Below, one piece after another: positions 36,265-45,372 of a DNA stretch of 64,000 bases. Made by a program: the position numbers and the translations under genes. Below the pieces are notes generated by a model. That model was not told the DNA's origin, ran no database searches, and saw only the letters and a list, made by a program, of their open reading frames with translations. The stretch is from Acinetobacter sichuanensis (GTDB lineage Bacteria > Pseudomonadota > Gammaproteobacteria > Pseudomonadales > Moraxellaceae), in assembly GCF_003024515.2 (NCBI RefSeq), contig NZ_PYIX02000011.1:1-64000 (forward strand), in the 5' to 3' direction. Position 1 is the first letter of the stretch, and each line of letters starts with the position of its first letter.

Positions 36265-37326
36265 TTAAATATTTCTAAATAAAGGACTCTTAACCATTTG
36301 ACTGTTGGCATCTGCTGCATTCAAGAATTTTTCCATATGAATATCACGCTCAAATAAGCGCCCACGAATCAAAACTCGAATACACGCTTCTATCATCATT
36401 GGTGGTCCGCAAAGGTAAGCTTTGTGTCCACGGAAATCCTGATTGAAAATTTTGTTTGCAGCATCGTGTACAAAACCTCGTTCACCTGTCCAATTACTTT
36501 CCAATGCTTCGTCCGATAAGACTGGAATATATTTAAATTGTGGATATTGTTTTTCTAAATCTGCAAAGAGTTGACTGTAATACAACTCCTCCTGATTCCG
36601 TGCGCCATGCATCAAAGTAATATTCCGTGTATCACCAGCTTCAAGCAATTCTAAAATCATAGATTTAGGGCTAGATAAACCTGAACCACCAGCAATAAAC
36701 AATGCTGCATTCGGATCTGAATGACGGGTGTAAAATCGACCTAAAGGACCACTAAAATTAAGAGACTTCCCCACTTGTAGATCTTCATGTAACCACATTG
36801 TGGCTTTACCACCAGGGACTTTACGAATATTCAGTTCAATTAAATTCGCGTCAGAAGGTGCACTGGCAATTGAAAATGCACGAGGCTCTTCCAAACCAGG
36901 TACATACAAATTAATGTATTGACCTGCCTGAAATTGAAAGCCTGCCGCCACTTCTAAATAAATACCTCGGATCGTTGGTGTTAGGTCTTCAATTTTTACT
37001 ACAGTGCCAATGAAGTCTTGCAATGGATAACCCTTTGCATCAGCATCTTCATCCATTTCGACTTCTATAGTGACATCGCATTCAAGTGTTGCACAGCATG
37101 CAAGGGCTTTGCCTTCCATACGCTCCATATCCATTAGAGCAAATGGAGAAGCTTCACCTAACTGCACCTCACCTTCAACAACTTGAATTTTGCATGTTCC
37201 ACACAATCCATGTCCACAAGCATGAGGTAGCCAAATTCCTGCACGCAATGCAGCATCAAGAATAGTTTGATTTTCTTCGATTTCAATGACTTGCCCAACA
37301 GGCTCAATCGTTAATTCATAAGACAT
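36265..37326 (-). CDS. dmpP: Phenol hydroxylase reductase component P5
   Basis: A 353-residue protein. An N-terminal plant-type [2Fe-2S] domain (ACGHGLCGTCKIQV, then ALACCATLEC) precedes an FNR-type FAD domain (RAFSIASAPS) and an NAD domain (LFIAGGSGLSSPKSM, AYLCGPPMM). It passes electrons from NADH to the diiron oxygenase. It follows dmpO by 9 bp. Confidence 0.95.
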   Translation of the reverse strand: MSYELTIEPVGQVIEIEENQTILDAALRAGIWLPHACGHGLCGTCKIQVVEGEVQLGEASPFALMDMERMEGKALACCATLECDVTIEVEMDEDADAKGYPLQDFIGTVVKIEDLTPTIRGIYLEVAAGFQFQAGQYINLYVPGLEEPRAFSIASAPSDANLIELNIRKVPGGKATMWLHEDLQVGKSLNFSGPLGRFYTRHSDPNAALFIAGGSGLSSPKSMILELLEAGDTRNITLMHGARNQEELYYSQLFADLEKQYPQFKYIPVLSDEALESNWTGERGFVHDAANKIFNQDFRGHKAYLCGPPMMIEACIRVLIRGRLFERDIHMEKFLNAADANSQMVKSPLFRNI

Positions 37327-37335
37327 GGGAAACTC

Positions 37336-37686
37336 CTATATTCCTGTTAATGCAGGAGTTTCAAAAGTAAGCATTGATTTATGGCTAATCCCAGCTTGTG
37401 CTAAGCTTGAATTTAATTCCACAATCATTGACTTTTTAAAATGCGTCCACTTCACCTTAGACCAATCGATATTTTTCCAATCATCTACATTCACGAAAGA
37501 GCTCGCTGCTAGAACTTGGTCAATTAAATTTTGAAAAGTCATCTCAGGTTTCACTAAGACGGCAATTGGTGAAGCAATACTAAAGTGCCCAAGCCATTCG
37601 ATGAACAATAATTGATGACCATTGAATTGATCTTGGCTATCACGAACTTGTCCTACATAATTTGACTGATAAGAAACTACAGGCAT
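37336..37686 (-). CDS. dmpO: Phenol hydroxylase component P4
   Basis: A 116-residue gamma-like subunit of phenol hydroxylase. It is recognised by its place between dmpN and dmpP, its length, and segments such as GHQLLFIEWLGHFSIASP and DDWKNIDWSKVKW. It belongs to the oxygenase core with DmpL and DmpN. It has no cofactor motif of its own. The gap to dmpN is 82 bp, the longest inside the hydroxylase genes. Confidence 0.92.
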   Translation of the reverse strand: MPVVSYQSNYVGQVRDSQDQFNGHQLLFIEWLGHFSIASPIAVLVKPEMTFQNLIDQVLAASSFVNVDDWKNIDWSKVKWTHFKKSMIVELNSSLAQAGISHKSMLTFETPALTGI

Positions 37687-37768
37687 AGAAATCTCCTATC
37701 GGTGCATTTGATAGCACCGAAAATTTAAGAATTTGAATTTTTAGTTGCGATTAATTAAGCTGAAATGC

Positions 37769-39286
37769 TTACAGCCCTTTCCACTCTGCCCAATTTTTAG
37801 CATCAGGAGAAGTTTCAAATGGTCCAGTATCCTGACCTGGCACTAAATGCATCCAAGTAATAATTTCCTCAGGAGAAGGTCCTCCTGCTTTGCCTTGCAG
37901 CATTTGTTGTACTGGTAAACATGCTTGCACATATTTTTCAGGTTCATTATCAAAGATGTCCTTACAACCATCAGAACAGAAATGATAATTTTCACTTTTA
38001 TAGACGGAGAATCGATGACGACGAACCTCTGGTTCATTAATTTCAGTGAAAATCAATGGAATCTGACAAGTTTGACATAAACAAGGTAGACTGGTGTTAA
38101 ACCACCGTTTTCCTTCTTTTTCCAACTCACGCCATTTCTCATATTGAGGTCGATATAGCTTATCAAAAGTATTTGGGTATTCTTTACTGAACCAATCCAT
38201 TTCTTCATCACTTGGCAACCATGAATGAAGACCTGTTGCCCAACCATATTGATAAAACATACTCCAAGCTTGATGGGTAATATGTTCCTTTTCAGCAACG
38301 CTTTCTTCCCAATATTTCGGCATACGAATACCGTAATGCTCTAAATCTTTGAATAATGCACCACCGCTTTGCTCAAAGTAGATTTCCCAACCTTCACGCC
38401 AAGACATGATTTTCTTTGGTAGCATATAATCCATCATCATGCCAACAAGTGTAAGTAAGCGGTAACCTCGCCAGAACCATTTATCAATCCATTTTTGAAC
38501 GATTGGAATATTTTCTGGATCTTGTTCCAAAATAAACTTGATCACCTCAATTCCAAGTGTCATATGACGTGCTTCATCTGACTGTGCAGAGAAACCGAAA
38601 GTAACCGTTGCCATATCTCCATTGTAGGCAGCACCTGACATAAATGGCATAAAGAGTAAATTAGTCAATACATATTCAAATGAGAAAGAAAAAGCAACAA
38701 GATACTCAAATGGTCCTGCTGTCATTGCATCATTAATGTATGATTTTGAAACAGATAAATACCATACACGGTCATAATTTTGAGGCCATGAATGAAATCC
38801 ATTAAAGTAACGATTGTAATGACTCATCGTATGAATTTGAGTCTGGCAATGACGCAACTCATCAATTGCCTGCATTTGTGAAGCAACACGTGGACCTACA
38901 CCACGTAAACGTCGACCTACCTGAGCAAAACCACGATGAGCATTGTATTCAAGCGGCGTAACACCTGTTAAAAACAGTTTTAGTGCATTTATATATCGAG
39001 CATTAGTTACATTTAAATGCCCATTATTTTGCGCAAAAGCATCAATAATCGAGTAAAGTTTACGTTCTTTCTCTGCCTGATATTTCCAATAAGAATCCAT
39101 AGTAAGTCGAAATGGATCCTCCCATTTGTCCCAATCATGAATTTTAATCCCTTCAAATTGATCATAGGGAAATACATCATCCATTTTTACATAACTTGTA
39201 TCCCAACCTAAATCTCGAGTCATTACATTGTATTTGTCTTTTAAGCTTAATTTAGCTTTTGCCGTATCTTTAATCTTTGAGTTCAT
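37769..39286 (-). CDS. dmpN: Phenol hydroxylase large (alpha) subunit P3
   Basis: A 505-residue bacterial multicomponent monooxygenase alpha subunit. The diiron ligand pairs are in AIDELRHCQTQIH and QSDEARHMTLGIE. The C-terminus carries a YHS metal-binding motif (CQTCQIPL, YHFCSDGCKDIFDNEPEKY). It hydroxylates phenol and alkylphenols to catechols, and relatives also take benzene or toluene. AAGGA precedes the ATG. Confidence 0.96.
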   Translation of the reverse strand: MNSKIKDTAKAKLSLKDKYNVMTRDLGWDTSYVKMDDVFPYDQFEGIKIHDWDKWEDPFRLTMDSYWKYQAEKERKLYSIIDAFAQNNGHLNVTNARYINALKLFLTGVTPLEYNAHRGFAQVGRRLRGVGPRVASQMQAIDELRHCQTQIHTMSHYNRYFNGFHSWPQNYDRVWYLSVSKSYINDAMTAGPFEYLVAFSFSFEYVLTNLLFMPFMSGAAYNGDMATVTFGFSAQSDEARHMTLGIEVIKFILEQDPENIPIVQKWIDKWFWRGYRLLTLVGMMMDYMLPKKIMSWREGWEIYFEQSGGALFKDLEHYGIRMPKYWEESVAEKEHITHQAWSMFYQYGWATGLHSWLPSDEEMDWFSKEYPNTFDKLYRPQYEKWRELEKEGKRWFNTSLPCLCQTCQIPLIFTEINEPEVRRHRFSVYKSENYHFCSDGCKDIFDNEPEKYVQACLPVQQMLQGKAGGPSPEEIITWMHLVPGQDTGPFETSPDAKNWAEWKGL

Positions 39287-39304
39287 GTTTGCATTTCCTT
39301 GCTT

Positions 39305-39577
39305 TTAATTTTTCCATGCTATGGTGAAACAGTCTTCCGTTTCGTCGATATAACCTGAAATACTGATTAGATTTATATGGATTTCCTGAATATCCCAAGA
39401 GCGTCCAATATTTTCTTCAACTGACTCGCGATTTATTACCAATGGTTTATTACTGTTAATTTTTACCATTGCTGGTAAATATTGAATATCTACGTCAGGA
39501 TTATCCTTTTCAATTGCATCTACAATTGGACGTGTGTCATCATTTGCCTGAAAAGCAATAAAAACATTTCCAGCCAT
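39305..39577 (-). CDS. dmpM: Phenol hydroxylase regulatory component P2
   Basis: A 90-residue cofactor-less effector protein (VFIAFQANDDTRPIVDAIEKD, INRESVEENIGR). It binds the oxygenase and couples electron flow to oxygen activation. AAGGAG lies 8 bases before the ATG, the strongest ribosome binding site of the operon. Normal length for the family. Confidence 0.93.
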   Translation of the reverse strand: MAGNVFIAFQANDDTRPIVDAIEKDNPDVDIQYLPAMVKINSNKPLVINRESVEENIGRSWDIQEIHINLISISGYIDETEDCFTIAWKN

Positions 39578-39589
39578 TTTTTTTGCTCC

Positions 39590-40576
39590 TTAAACCAATT
39601 TTAATTTTTCTAGACGAGTCTGAAATTGATCTTTAACAAAATCAATGATTTGATCTTCGAACCCTAATGCTTCATTCAATTGTGTAATTGCTTCAAATGC
39701 TTGTGGTCGATATTTCTCAATCCATTCGATTAATTGAGTCTTATTATTCTCTGACTCGGCTGCTGTGGTTTTTAATACAGCGTTTATCCAATTCGATGTA
39801 TCATCAAACCATTCGTTTAAAAATGCAGTTAACATAACGATGGTATTTGCACCGTTAGGGACAAATTTATTATGAATAACATATTTTACATATGGGAAAA
39901 TAAAGCCATCTAAAACAAAATTTTGCGCAACAAATAATTCAAACCAATCTTTGATAAGAAAAAGTTCTTCTATACTTTTACGGAGTGGCTGCCAGTGTGG
40001 ATTCATTAGCCAGTCATTTTTACCTTCCTGTAAAAAGACAGTTTGGTTTTCACCAATAATAAGTCCTATACGAGTCAAAAATTGTGCATTACCTAAACGA
40101 TCCATGGTACAGAACATTGCAGCATTGGTTAAAACTGCACCATAACCTTCACCAGTAATATAGCTATTGTTCATATTTGCTCCCCACTCATAATGACGTA
40201 GAGGTATTAACAATGTACTAATTTTTGCTAAAACTTGTTCAGGAATATAAGCCAATAAGTTATTTTTCTCAGTGAGAGTAAAATTACTTTCCTGTACTTC
40301 CTGTAAGCGTGAACGCGCTAACGTATAAGTTCCATAATACAACTGGCGCGGGTCTTTTAAGGCATACCAATCTTGCATTTTGATTACAGTTTTTTCCTTA
40401 TCAAAAATTTCGTAATCAGAATTAAAAAGTGGGCGATAATGAAAATTTATTTCTTCCTGAAGGTCATAGCTCGCTTCTTGATAACGTGTTGCTATTTTAT
40501 CACCAAAACGTTCTTCTACATACTTATATGTATTTCGAATTGGCTGTACTGTGGATGTCTTAATATCTATTTGCAT
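39590..40576 (-). CDS. dmpL: Phenol hydroxylase beta subunit P1
   Basis: A 328-residue beta subunit of the oxygenase. It resembles the alpha subunit fold but lacks diiron ligands. Recognisable segments are YKYVEERFGDK, DPRQLYYGTYTLAR and VMLTAFLNEWFDD. AGGGAG before the ATG at 40576 decides the start; the frame is open two codons further to a TTG. It lies 21 bp after dmpK. Confidence 0.93.
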   Translation of the reverse strand: MQIDIKTSTVQPIRNTYKYVEERFGDKIATRYQEASYDLQEEINFHYRPLFNSDYEIFDKEKTVIKMQDWYALKDPRQLYYGTYTLARSRLQEVQESNFTLTEKNNLLAYIPEQVLAKISTLLIPLRHYEWGANMNNSYITGEGYGAVLTNAAMFCTMDRLGNAQFLTRIGLIIGENQTVFLQEGKNDWLMNPHWQPLRKSIEELFLIKDWFELFVAQNFVLDGFIFPYVKYVIHNKFVPNGANTIVMLTAFLNEWFDDTSNWINAVLKTTAAESENNKTQLIEWIEKYRPQAFEAITQLNEALGFEDQIIDFVKDQFQTRLEKLKLV

Positions 40577-40597
40577 GATCAAACTCCCTGATCTTTA

Positions 40598-40846
40598 CTA
40601 TTCTTTTATACCTGGTTGACCATAACGCCATTTCATACGATCAAATTCAATTTTTGCCTGTTCACTTGCACTGAGCTTTTGAACATTATGTTGAGTACAA
40701 AACTCTTCAAATGCATCAAAAGGCATAATGAGTTCGACTGACAAATCTGGATCTCCAATTGAAAATTCAAATTCTACGAACTTATTATTTTGTGTCCCTG
40801 TGACATGAACAAAACATACTGGCGGTGGCGTAGCATCGTTTAGCAT
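40598..40846 (-). CDS. dmpK: Phenol hydroxylase assembly component P0
   Basis: An 82-residue DmpK-like protein (RFVHVTG-type start, VEFEFSIGDPDLSVELIMPF, and a C-terminal DRMKWRYGQPG). DmpK binds the oxygenase and is thought to help iron insertion. It is the first gene of the operon, about 25 nt after the predicted sigma-54 start site, with AAGGA before the ATG. Confidence 0.9.
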   Translation of the reverse strand: MLNDATPPPVCFVHVTGTQNNKFVEFEFSIGDPDLSVELIMPFDAFEEFCTQHNVQKLSASEQAKIEFDRMKWRYGQPGIKE

Positions 40847-40881
40847 GATTGAAGTTCCTTAATCACTTACATTAGTTATAT

Positions 40882-40897
40882 TGCAAACAGCGTGCCA
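40882..40897 (-). promoter_or_regulatory. Sigma-54 promoter of the phenol operon
   Basis: On the minus strand TGGCAC-GCTGT-TTGCA matches the -24/-12 consensus perfectly, with correct spacing of GG and GC. It ends about 36 bp before dmpK, so the leader is short. The MopR-like protein at 26924 is the matching activator. Confidence 0.92.
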
Positions 40898-41305
40898 AAT
40901 ATTTTTATTATTATTTTCAATAACTTAAATTTTAGTCATTTTTTATAAATTTGAGAATTTTATTAAAATAGGTATTTTCTTAGAAAATTATGAAAGACTC
41001 TATATGATATAATTATTTTTACGGATACTTTTTCAGTAAAAAAGATTCACTCTTTTTACAACAAAAACCATTGATAATAGAAGGGTAGTTATCAAGTAAA
41101 ATAAACAAAGCTAGAGTAGAATATTGTTAAAATGATTGGTTCTAAAAATATAAGTTTCATACTATTCACTGCTCTTCTTAGATTCCTGTCTAAGTGCCCA
41201 TATGATTTACAATTGCTCTAAAACCAATGGGCATAAATGAGTTAAAAGTACAAATGCTACTTAGAATCATTGGGCATTAAATAAAAAGTCGTTGAAACCT
41301 ATTTA
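40898..41305. promoter_or_regulatory. Upstream region of the phenol promoter with a candidate activator site
   Basis: An A+T-rich non-coding stretch between the sigma-54 promoter and the end of the FadL gene. TTGATAA-N11-TTATCAA (41071-41095) is a perfect dyad about 190-210 bp upstream of the start point and resembles the TTGATnAn half-sites of DmpR/XylR sites. Near 41196-41277 the bases ATGGGCAT/ATTGGGCAT occur as imperfect direct repeats with one inverted copy (TGCCCAT), of unknown meaning. Confidence 0.5.
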
Positions 41306-42661
41306 TTAAAAGCGATAACCAATTTTGAGACCATATGCGATTGCATTATTATCTTCAAACTGAGCAATATAATCATTTGTACCAAACTGTGAACCTGATT
41401 GCGCATTGGCATTTCCTAACCAAAAATATTTAATACCACCAGCAATAAAAGTTTGAGCAGTTGGACTGTATTGTAGACCAAGTCCCACATTCCAATAGCC
41501 ATTCACAGGACCAAGTGTTGTTATTGGATTACCAGCCCCTGAATCCCAACCTATTGAAAGATTACCCGACCAATATTCATTTATTTTTCGCCCAACTCCA
41601 ACATTGGCTGACCATTGATCATCGGAATACTCAACTAAGTTAAATCCATTCATCTTTCCAGTCATAGAACCAACAGCTTCTGTCACCTTTCCAAATTTGT
41701 ATGGTCTTATCGTAAAATTTTTCCAATCAACCCAACGCATAGTGGCAAATAACACTGTGTTTTTCATTATCCCTGTTTGAAAATCTATGTTGACAGATTG
41801 AGGCGTTGTAATTTGGGATTGCCCTTGTTGCCGATTTGCAGTCACAATGTCACTAATTGTCTTCTGTATTGCATCAGCCTGATTTGATGATAATTGACCT
41901 GTTGTAGCGAGTTGATCTAATGTCTTATCCAATGCAGTGACATTTGCAGTGAGTGCATTAGCAAGTTTAATGGTTTCATCTGTGCGAATCTTATGATCTA
42001 TTTCAGAACGATAAGTAATTGCAGCCTTTAGAGCAATTTCAGGGATCTGATAAGCTAAACCTGCCAACCATCCTACTGCACTATCATTATGAAAGGTCGC
42101 ATCATAACCATTATAAATGCTATATGCTGAGCCTCTTAAATGTAAATCTCCTCTAATAGACTGATAAGCACCTCCGCCATATATATTTAAATTTTTATTG
42201 GGTTGAAAACCTAAAATCATTGAAATATTTTGACTATTAACCTCAACCTCAGTCCCTCCAATAATATTTGTCAAATCACCTACAGTCATTGGTAAATTGC
42301 CCAGAACAGGATCTTTAGGACTAGATACAAAATTATTGCGCCCTTTATATGCTGCTTTAGCACCAAAAGGTTGATCATACAACACACCGAAAGAAATCTG
42401 ATCTGTGAGTTGTAATTTTAAAGCTGCACTTGGAAAATAATAATCTTCTGCCATATCACTGATCAAACGCTGAGTTTTACTTGTCCCTGCCTCTTGTCCT
42501 ACAATAGTAGGATCAAGCATCGACAATCCAGCTTCGAAATAATTCCCTATTTGTAAAAATGCCGAGATCGGCTGCCCCGAACGGTCAATTCCCGCTGCTT
42601 GTAATGTTAATGGCGTGATTGTTCCAACAACCATAACTACTGTGAGATAGGTTAGTTTCAT
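41306..42661 (-). CDS. FadL/OmpP1-type outer-membrane transporter
   Basis: A barrel protein of about 451 residues with a signal peptide (cleavage near LTLQA-AGIDRSG). It has the FadL N-terminal hatch segment and ends in the aromatic terminus LKIGYRF. Members carry long-chain fatty acids or aromatic hydrocarbons across the outer membrane. Unusual is an insert near residues 232-288 rich in Ala, Thr and Gln (LDKTLDQLATTGQLSSNQAD), predicted helical, in a loop. AGGA 9 bases before the ATG at 42661 decides the start over an ATG three codons earlier. It may serve the operon behind it or the phenol operon ahead. Confidence 0.83.
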   Translation of the reverse strand: MKLTYLTVVMVVGTITPLTLQAAGIDRSGQPISAFLQIGNYFEAGLSMLDPTIVGQEAGTSKTQRLISDMAEDYYFPSAALKLQLTDQISFGVLYDQPFGAKAAYKGRNNFVSSPKDPVLGNLPMTVGDLTNIIGGTEVEVNSQNISMILGFQPNKNLNIYGGGAYQSIRGDLHLRGSAYSIYNGYDATFHNDSAVGWLAGLAYQIPEIALKAAITYRSEIDHKIRTDETIKLANALTANVTALDKTLDQLATTGQLSSNQADAIQKTISDIVTANRQQGQSQITTPQSVNIDFQTGIMKNTVLFATMRWVDWKNFTIRPYKFGKVTEAVGSMTGKMNGFNLVEYSDDQWSANVGVGRKINEYWSGNLSIGWDSGAGNPITTLGPVNGYWNVGLGLQYSPTAQTFIAGGIKYFWLGNANAQSGSQFGTNDYIAQFEDNNAIAYGLKIGYRF

Positions 42662-42790
42662 ATCGCTCATTCCTTGAATATCTATTTTCTGTTAAACCAT
42701 ATAATGTCTTGTTTAAAGTCTTTTTTTTCGTAGCATTTTTAATAGTGAGATAATTCGATTCCCCCATCCATGACATTCAACTGAAAATAT

Positions 42791-42818
42791 GATTCAAATT
42801 TTGTACTGTATTTGAATC
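42791..42818. repeat. Perfect inverted repeat between the SGNH hydrolase and FadL genes
   Basis: GATTCAAAT and ATTTGAATC (9 bp each) are separated by 10 bases. The site lies about 130 bp upstream of the FadL start. It could be an operator for FadL or an A+T-rich terminator of the preceding operon; no U-tract is present. Confidence 0.5.
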
Positions 42819-42852
42819 GAAATTTTCTTTCATTCCATTTGAAATTGCTTTT

Positions 42853-43602
42853 TTAAATTTCCTCATTTTGAACAGACGGTGTAAATTTATGTTCATGCAT
42901 GTTTTTCACAAGCTCAGCAACTGAGGCTGCCCATATCTGATACCCTGCTGCACTGGGGTGATAACCATCCGTCGCCATATATGCAGCATCAAATGGAATA
43001 TCTATGCTTAAAACTGTACTGTCTTTCTGTTCTGCAAATTTTTTATTCAACACATCATTAAATTGCCGAGCTGTCTCACCTAAAAAATAACGTAAAGGTT
43101 GTGGTATTGCAGGAAACAAATGCATGGGTGGTAATGATGTATAAATCATATATTTCACTGCGAACTTATCTTTGAAGATCTGATGTAAAGCATTGAGCCT
43201 TTTGCTCCAATGAGACAATAAAAGTGGTTTTGTTACATCATTTGCACCAATGGAAACAACTGCGATGTCAAATGTACACTGAGGCATAATGTCTAAATAC
43301 TGATAAATATCCTTACTGGTGAACCCTGATTTGGCATGCAACTCCCACTCACAATAAAAAGTATCCTGTAAATGGTGAACAATTTGCCCTGCCAAAGCAT
43401 CCACTTGCTGATCTACACCGACACCTGCTGCTGCTGAATCACCTGTAATCAAAATCCGAAGCGGCTTCAATTCAGCATTGCCCAAGACCCCTTTTCTTGC
43501 GCCCAAAGGTTCAGCTAAACGACCAGATACACTCAATAAAGTATATAAACCCTGTGCCAGTAAAACTGGACTGCACAACACATCGATTGGACGATTGAAC
43601 AT
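42853..43602 (-). CDS. SGNH/GDSL family lipase or esterase
   Basis: A 249-residue SGNH hydrolase. Block I is ILITGDSAAAGVG with the Ser, block III is VVSIGANDVT with Asn, and block V is ATDGYHPSAAGYQIW with the Asp-His pair. A hydrophobic N-terminus (LLAQGLYTLLSV) may anchor it but is not a clear signal peptide. It probably cleaves an ester in the substrate of this operon. It is the last gene, 24 bp after the acyl-CoA ligase. Confidence 0.84.
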   Translation of the reverse strand: MFNRPIDVLCSPVLLAQGLYTLLSVSGRLAEPLGARKGVLGNAELKPLRILITGDSAAAGVGVDQQVDALAGQIVHHLQDTFYCEWELHAKSGFTSKDIYQYLDIMPQCTFDIAVVSIGANDVTKPLLLSHWSKRLNALHQIFKDKFAVKYMIYTSLPPMHLFPAIPQPLRYFLGETARQFNDVLNKKFAEQKDSTVLSIDIPFDAAYMATDGYHPSAAGYQIWAASVAELVKNMHEHKFTPSVQNEEI

Positions 43603-43626
43603 GAATAATTCCTTTGTATCTATGAC

Positions 43627-45312
43627 TTATGCTTTTCCCATCTCATGACGTAACTGAGCCCTTAAAATTTTTCCAACTGCAGATTTTGGCAGTTGTTCCC
43701 GAAATTCAATTTGTTTTGGAACTTTATAATTGGTCAGGCTCTTTCGGCAGAAAGCGATCAGCTCTTGCTGGGTCAGATTTTTATTCTTAGTCACCACAAA
43801 TGCCCTGACTGACTCGCCGCTGGCTTCATCTGGGCAACCGATCACCGCAACTTCAATGACCTCAGGATGACCAGATATCACATCTTCCACTTCATTGGGA
43901 TAAACATTGAATCCCGAAACAATAATCAGGTCTTTTTTGCGGTCTACAATCGTCAGAAAACCTTGTGCGTCCATTGTGGCAATATCACCTGTTTTGAACC
44001 ATCCATTGTCAAAAGATGTTTCATTTTCTTCAGGGCGATTCAGATACTGTTCAATAATGTGCGGACCTTTGACCCAAAGCTCTCCTGCCTGTCCCACTCC
44101 CAGCGTTTTTCCATGTTCATCAACAATTTTGAGTTCACTGGCAGGCAAAGGCAGTCCAACTGAGCCGATTAATGGATGATCCAGCGGAGGATTCACTGAG
44201 ACAAAGCAACTGCTTTCAGTCATGCCATAACCCTCGACAATGGTCGAAATCTGTTTTTTCCATGCCTGAGCTGTACTTTGGCGTAAAGATGTTCCCCCAG
44301 AAATCGCGAGTTTTAAGCGTGGTGGATGCTGAATAAACCACTCCTGCTGTAATAATCCTGCAAACAATGTATCGACACCAGTGATCCAGTTCACATCAAA
44401 CTTCTGGAATGCTTTTTCCAGATTTTCCAATGGTCGTGGATTCGGAATCAGAATATTGTGTCCGCCCTGGCTAAAGAACAGTAGAAAATTAAAGTTAAAG
44501 GCAAATATATGGTACATCGGCAGTGCGGTTAAAATCGTATCGCCTGGCTGAATGGCAAAACGCTCCGAATAAGCCTGAAGCATATCCTGAGCCATTTTAA
44601 TCACGGCTAACAGGTTGCTGTGATAAATGACCGCGCCTTTACTTTTCCCTGTCGTCCCGCCGGTATATTGATAAAGTGCAACTGGATGCTCAACAGGAAG
44701 GAACTGTTCAAGCGTTTTCTGCCCCTCAGTTAAGGCATGGTTAAATGTCTGATATAGAATATCGGGCACTATGGTTTCCTTTGTTCGCTGAATATCAATC
44801 ATCAGGCCGACTGGAAACTGAAAGAAATCTTTCATATTAGCCACCATGAGATTTATATTCAGCTCATCAACCACATCCATTGCGTTTTGGACAAAGAGAT
44901 CACTTGCGATCAGTAACTTGGCTTTGCAATCCTTTAACTGATCGCCTAACTCTTTTGCAGTATATAGTGGGTTGATATTAGTCACGATCAGCCCTGCTTT
45001 CCATATACCAAAGACGGCAATCGGATAATGTAAACCGTTCGGAAGCTGAATCCCCACCACATCACCCTGTTTTAAATGCAACTCATGTTTTAAATAACAG
45101 GCAAATGCATCAGACAGATGATCGACTTGCTGATAGCTCAAAGTATGACTAAAGCCATTAGGCAGTACTACGGTAAACGCAGGCTGCAATAAATAATGCT
45201 GTACCGAATTTTTGATAATTTTTGCGGCTGTTTCAGTGAGCAGTTCTGGTTCAAACTGATAATTCTTTAATGTATCTGGATACGATGTTTCCCAAATTTT
45301 GTTCATTGACAT
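43627..45312 (-). CDS. Long-chain fatty acid-CoA ligase (FadD-like)
   Basis: A 561-residue AMP-forming ligase. Motifs are YTGGTTGKSKGAV (P-loop), VEGYGMTESS, GWFKTGDIATMD, VSGFNVYPNEVED and LPKSAVGKILR with the A10 Lys. The order and length match FadD. It activates a fatty or terpenoid acid to its CoA ester. It is preceded by the YceI gene at 60 bp. Base composition from here to 51 kb is visibly richer in G+C than the flanks. Confidence 0.88.
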   Translation of the reverse strand: MSMNKIWETSYPDTLKNYQFEPELLTETAAKIIKNSVQHYLLQPAFTVVLPNGFSHTLSYQQVDHLSDAFACYLKHELHLKQGDVVGIQLPNGLHYPIAVFGIWKAGLIVTNINPLYTAKELGDQLKDCKAKLLIASDLFVQNAMDVVDELNINLMVANMKDFFQFPVGLMIDIQRTKETIVPDILYQTFNHALTEGQKTLEQFLPVEHPVALYQYTGGTTGKSKGAVIYHSNLLAVIKMAQDMLQAYSERFAIQPGDTILTALPMYHIFAFNFNFLLFFSQGGHNILIPNPRPLENLEKAFQKFDVNWITGVDTLFAGLLQQEWFIQHPPRLKLAISGGTSLRQSTAQAWKKQISTIVEGYGMTESSCFVSVNPPLDHPLIGSVGLPLPASELKIVDEHGKTLGVGQAGELWVKGPHIIEQYLNRPEENETSFDNGWFKTGDIATMDAQGFLTIVDRKKDLIIVSGFNVYPNEVEDVISGHPEVIEVAVIGCPDEASGESVRAFVVTKNKNLTQQELIAFCRKSLTNYKVPKQIEFREQLPKSAVGKILRAQLRHEMGKA

Positions 45313-45372
45313 GATATAGCTCCTTGCTGTTTCAATTGCTTTAAAAATAAAGTTTGACTGTTATTTAACTTT

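Noticed and set aside
41196..41277. Terminator for the FadL gene built from TGCCCAT / ATGGGCA
   Set aside because: The arms are distant and no U-tract follows on the minus strand; kept only as an unexplained repeat.
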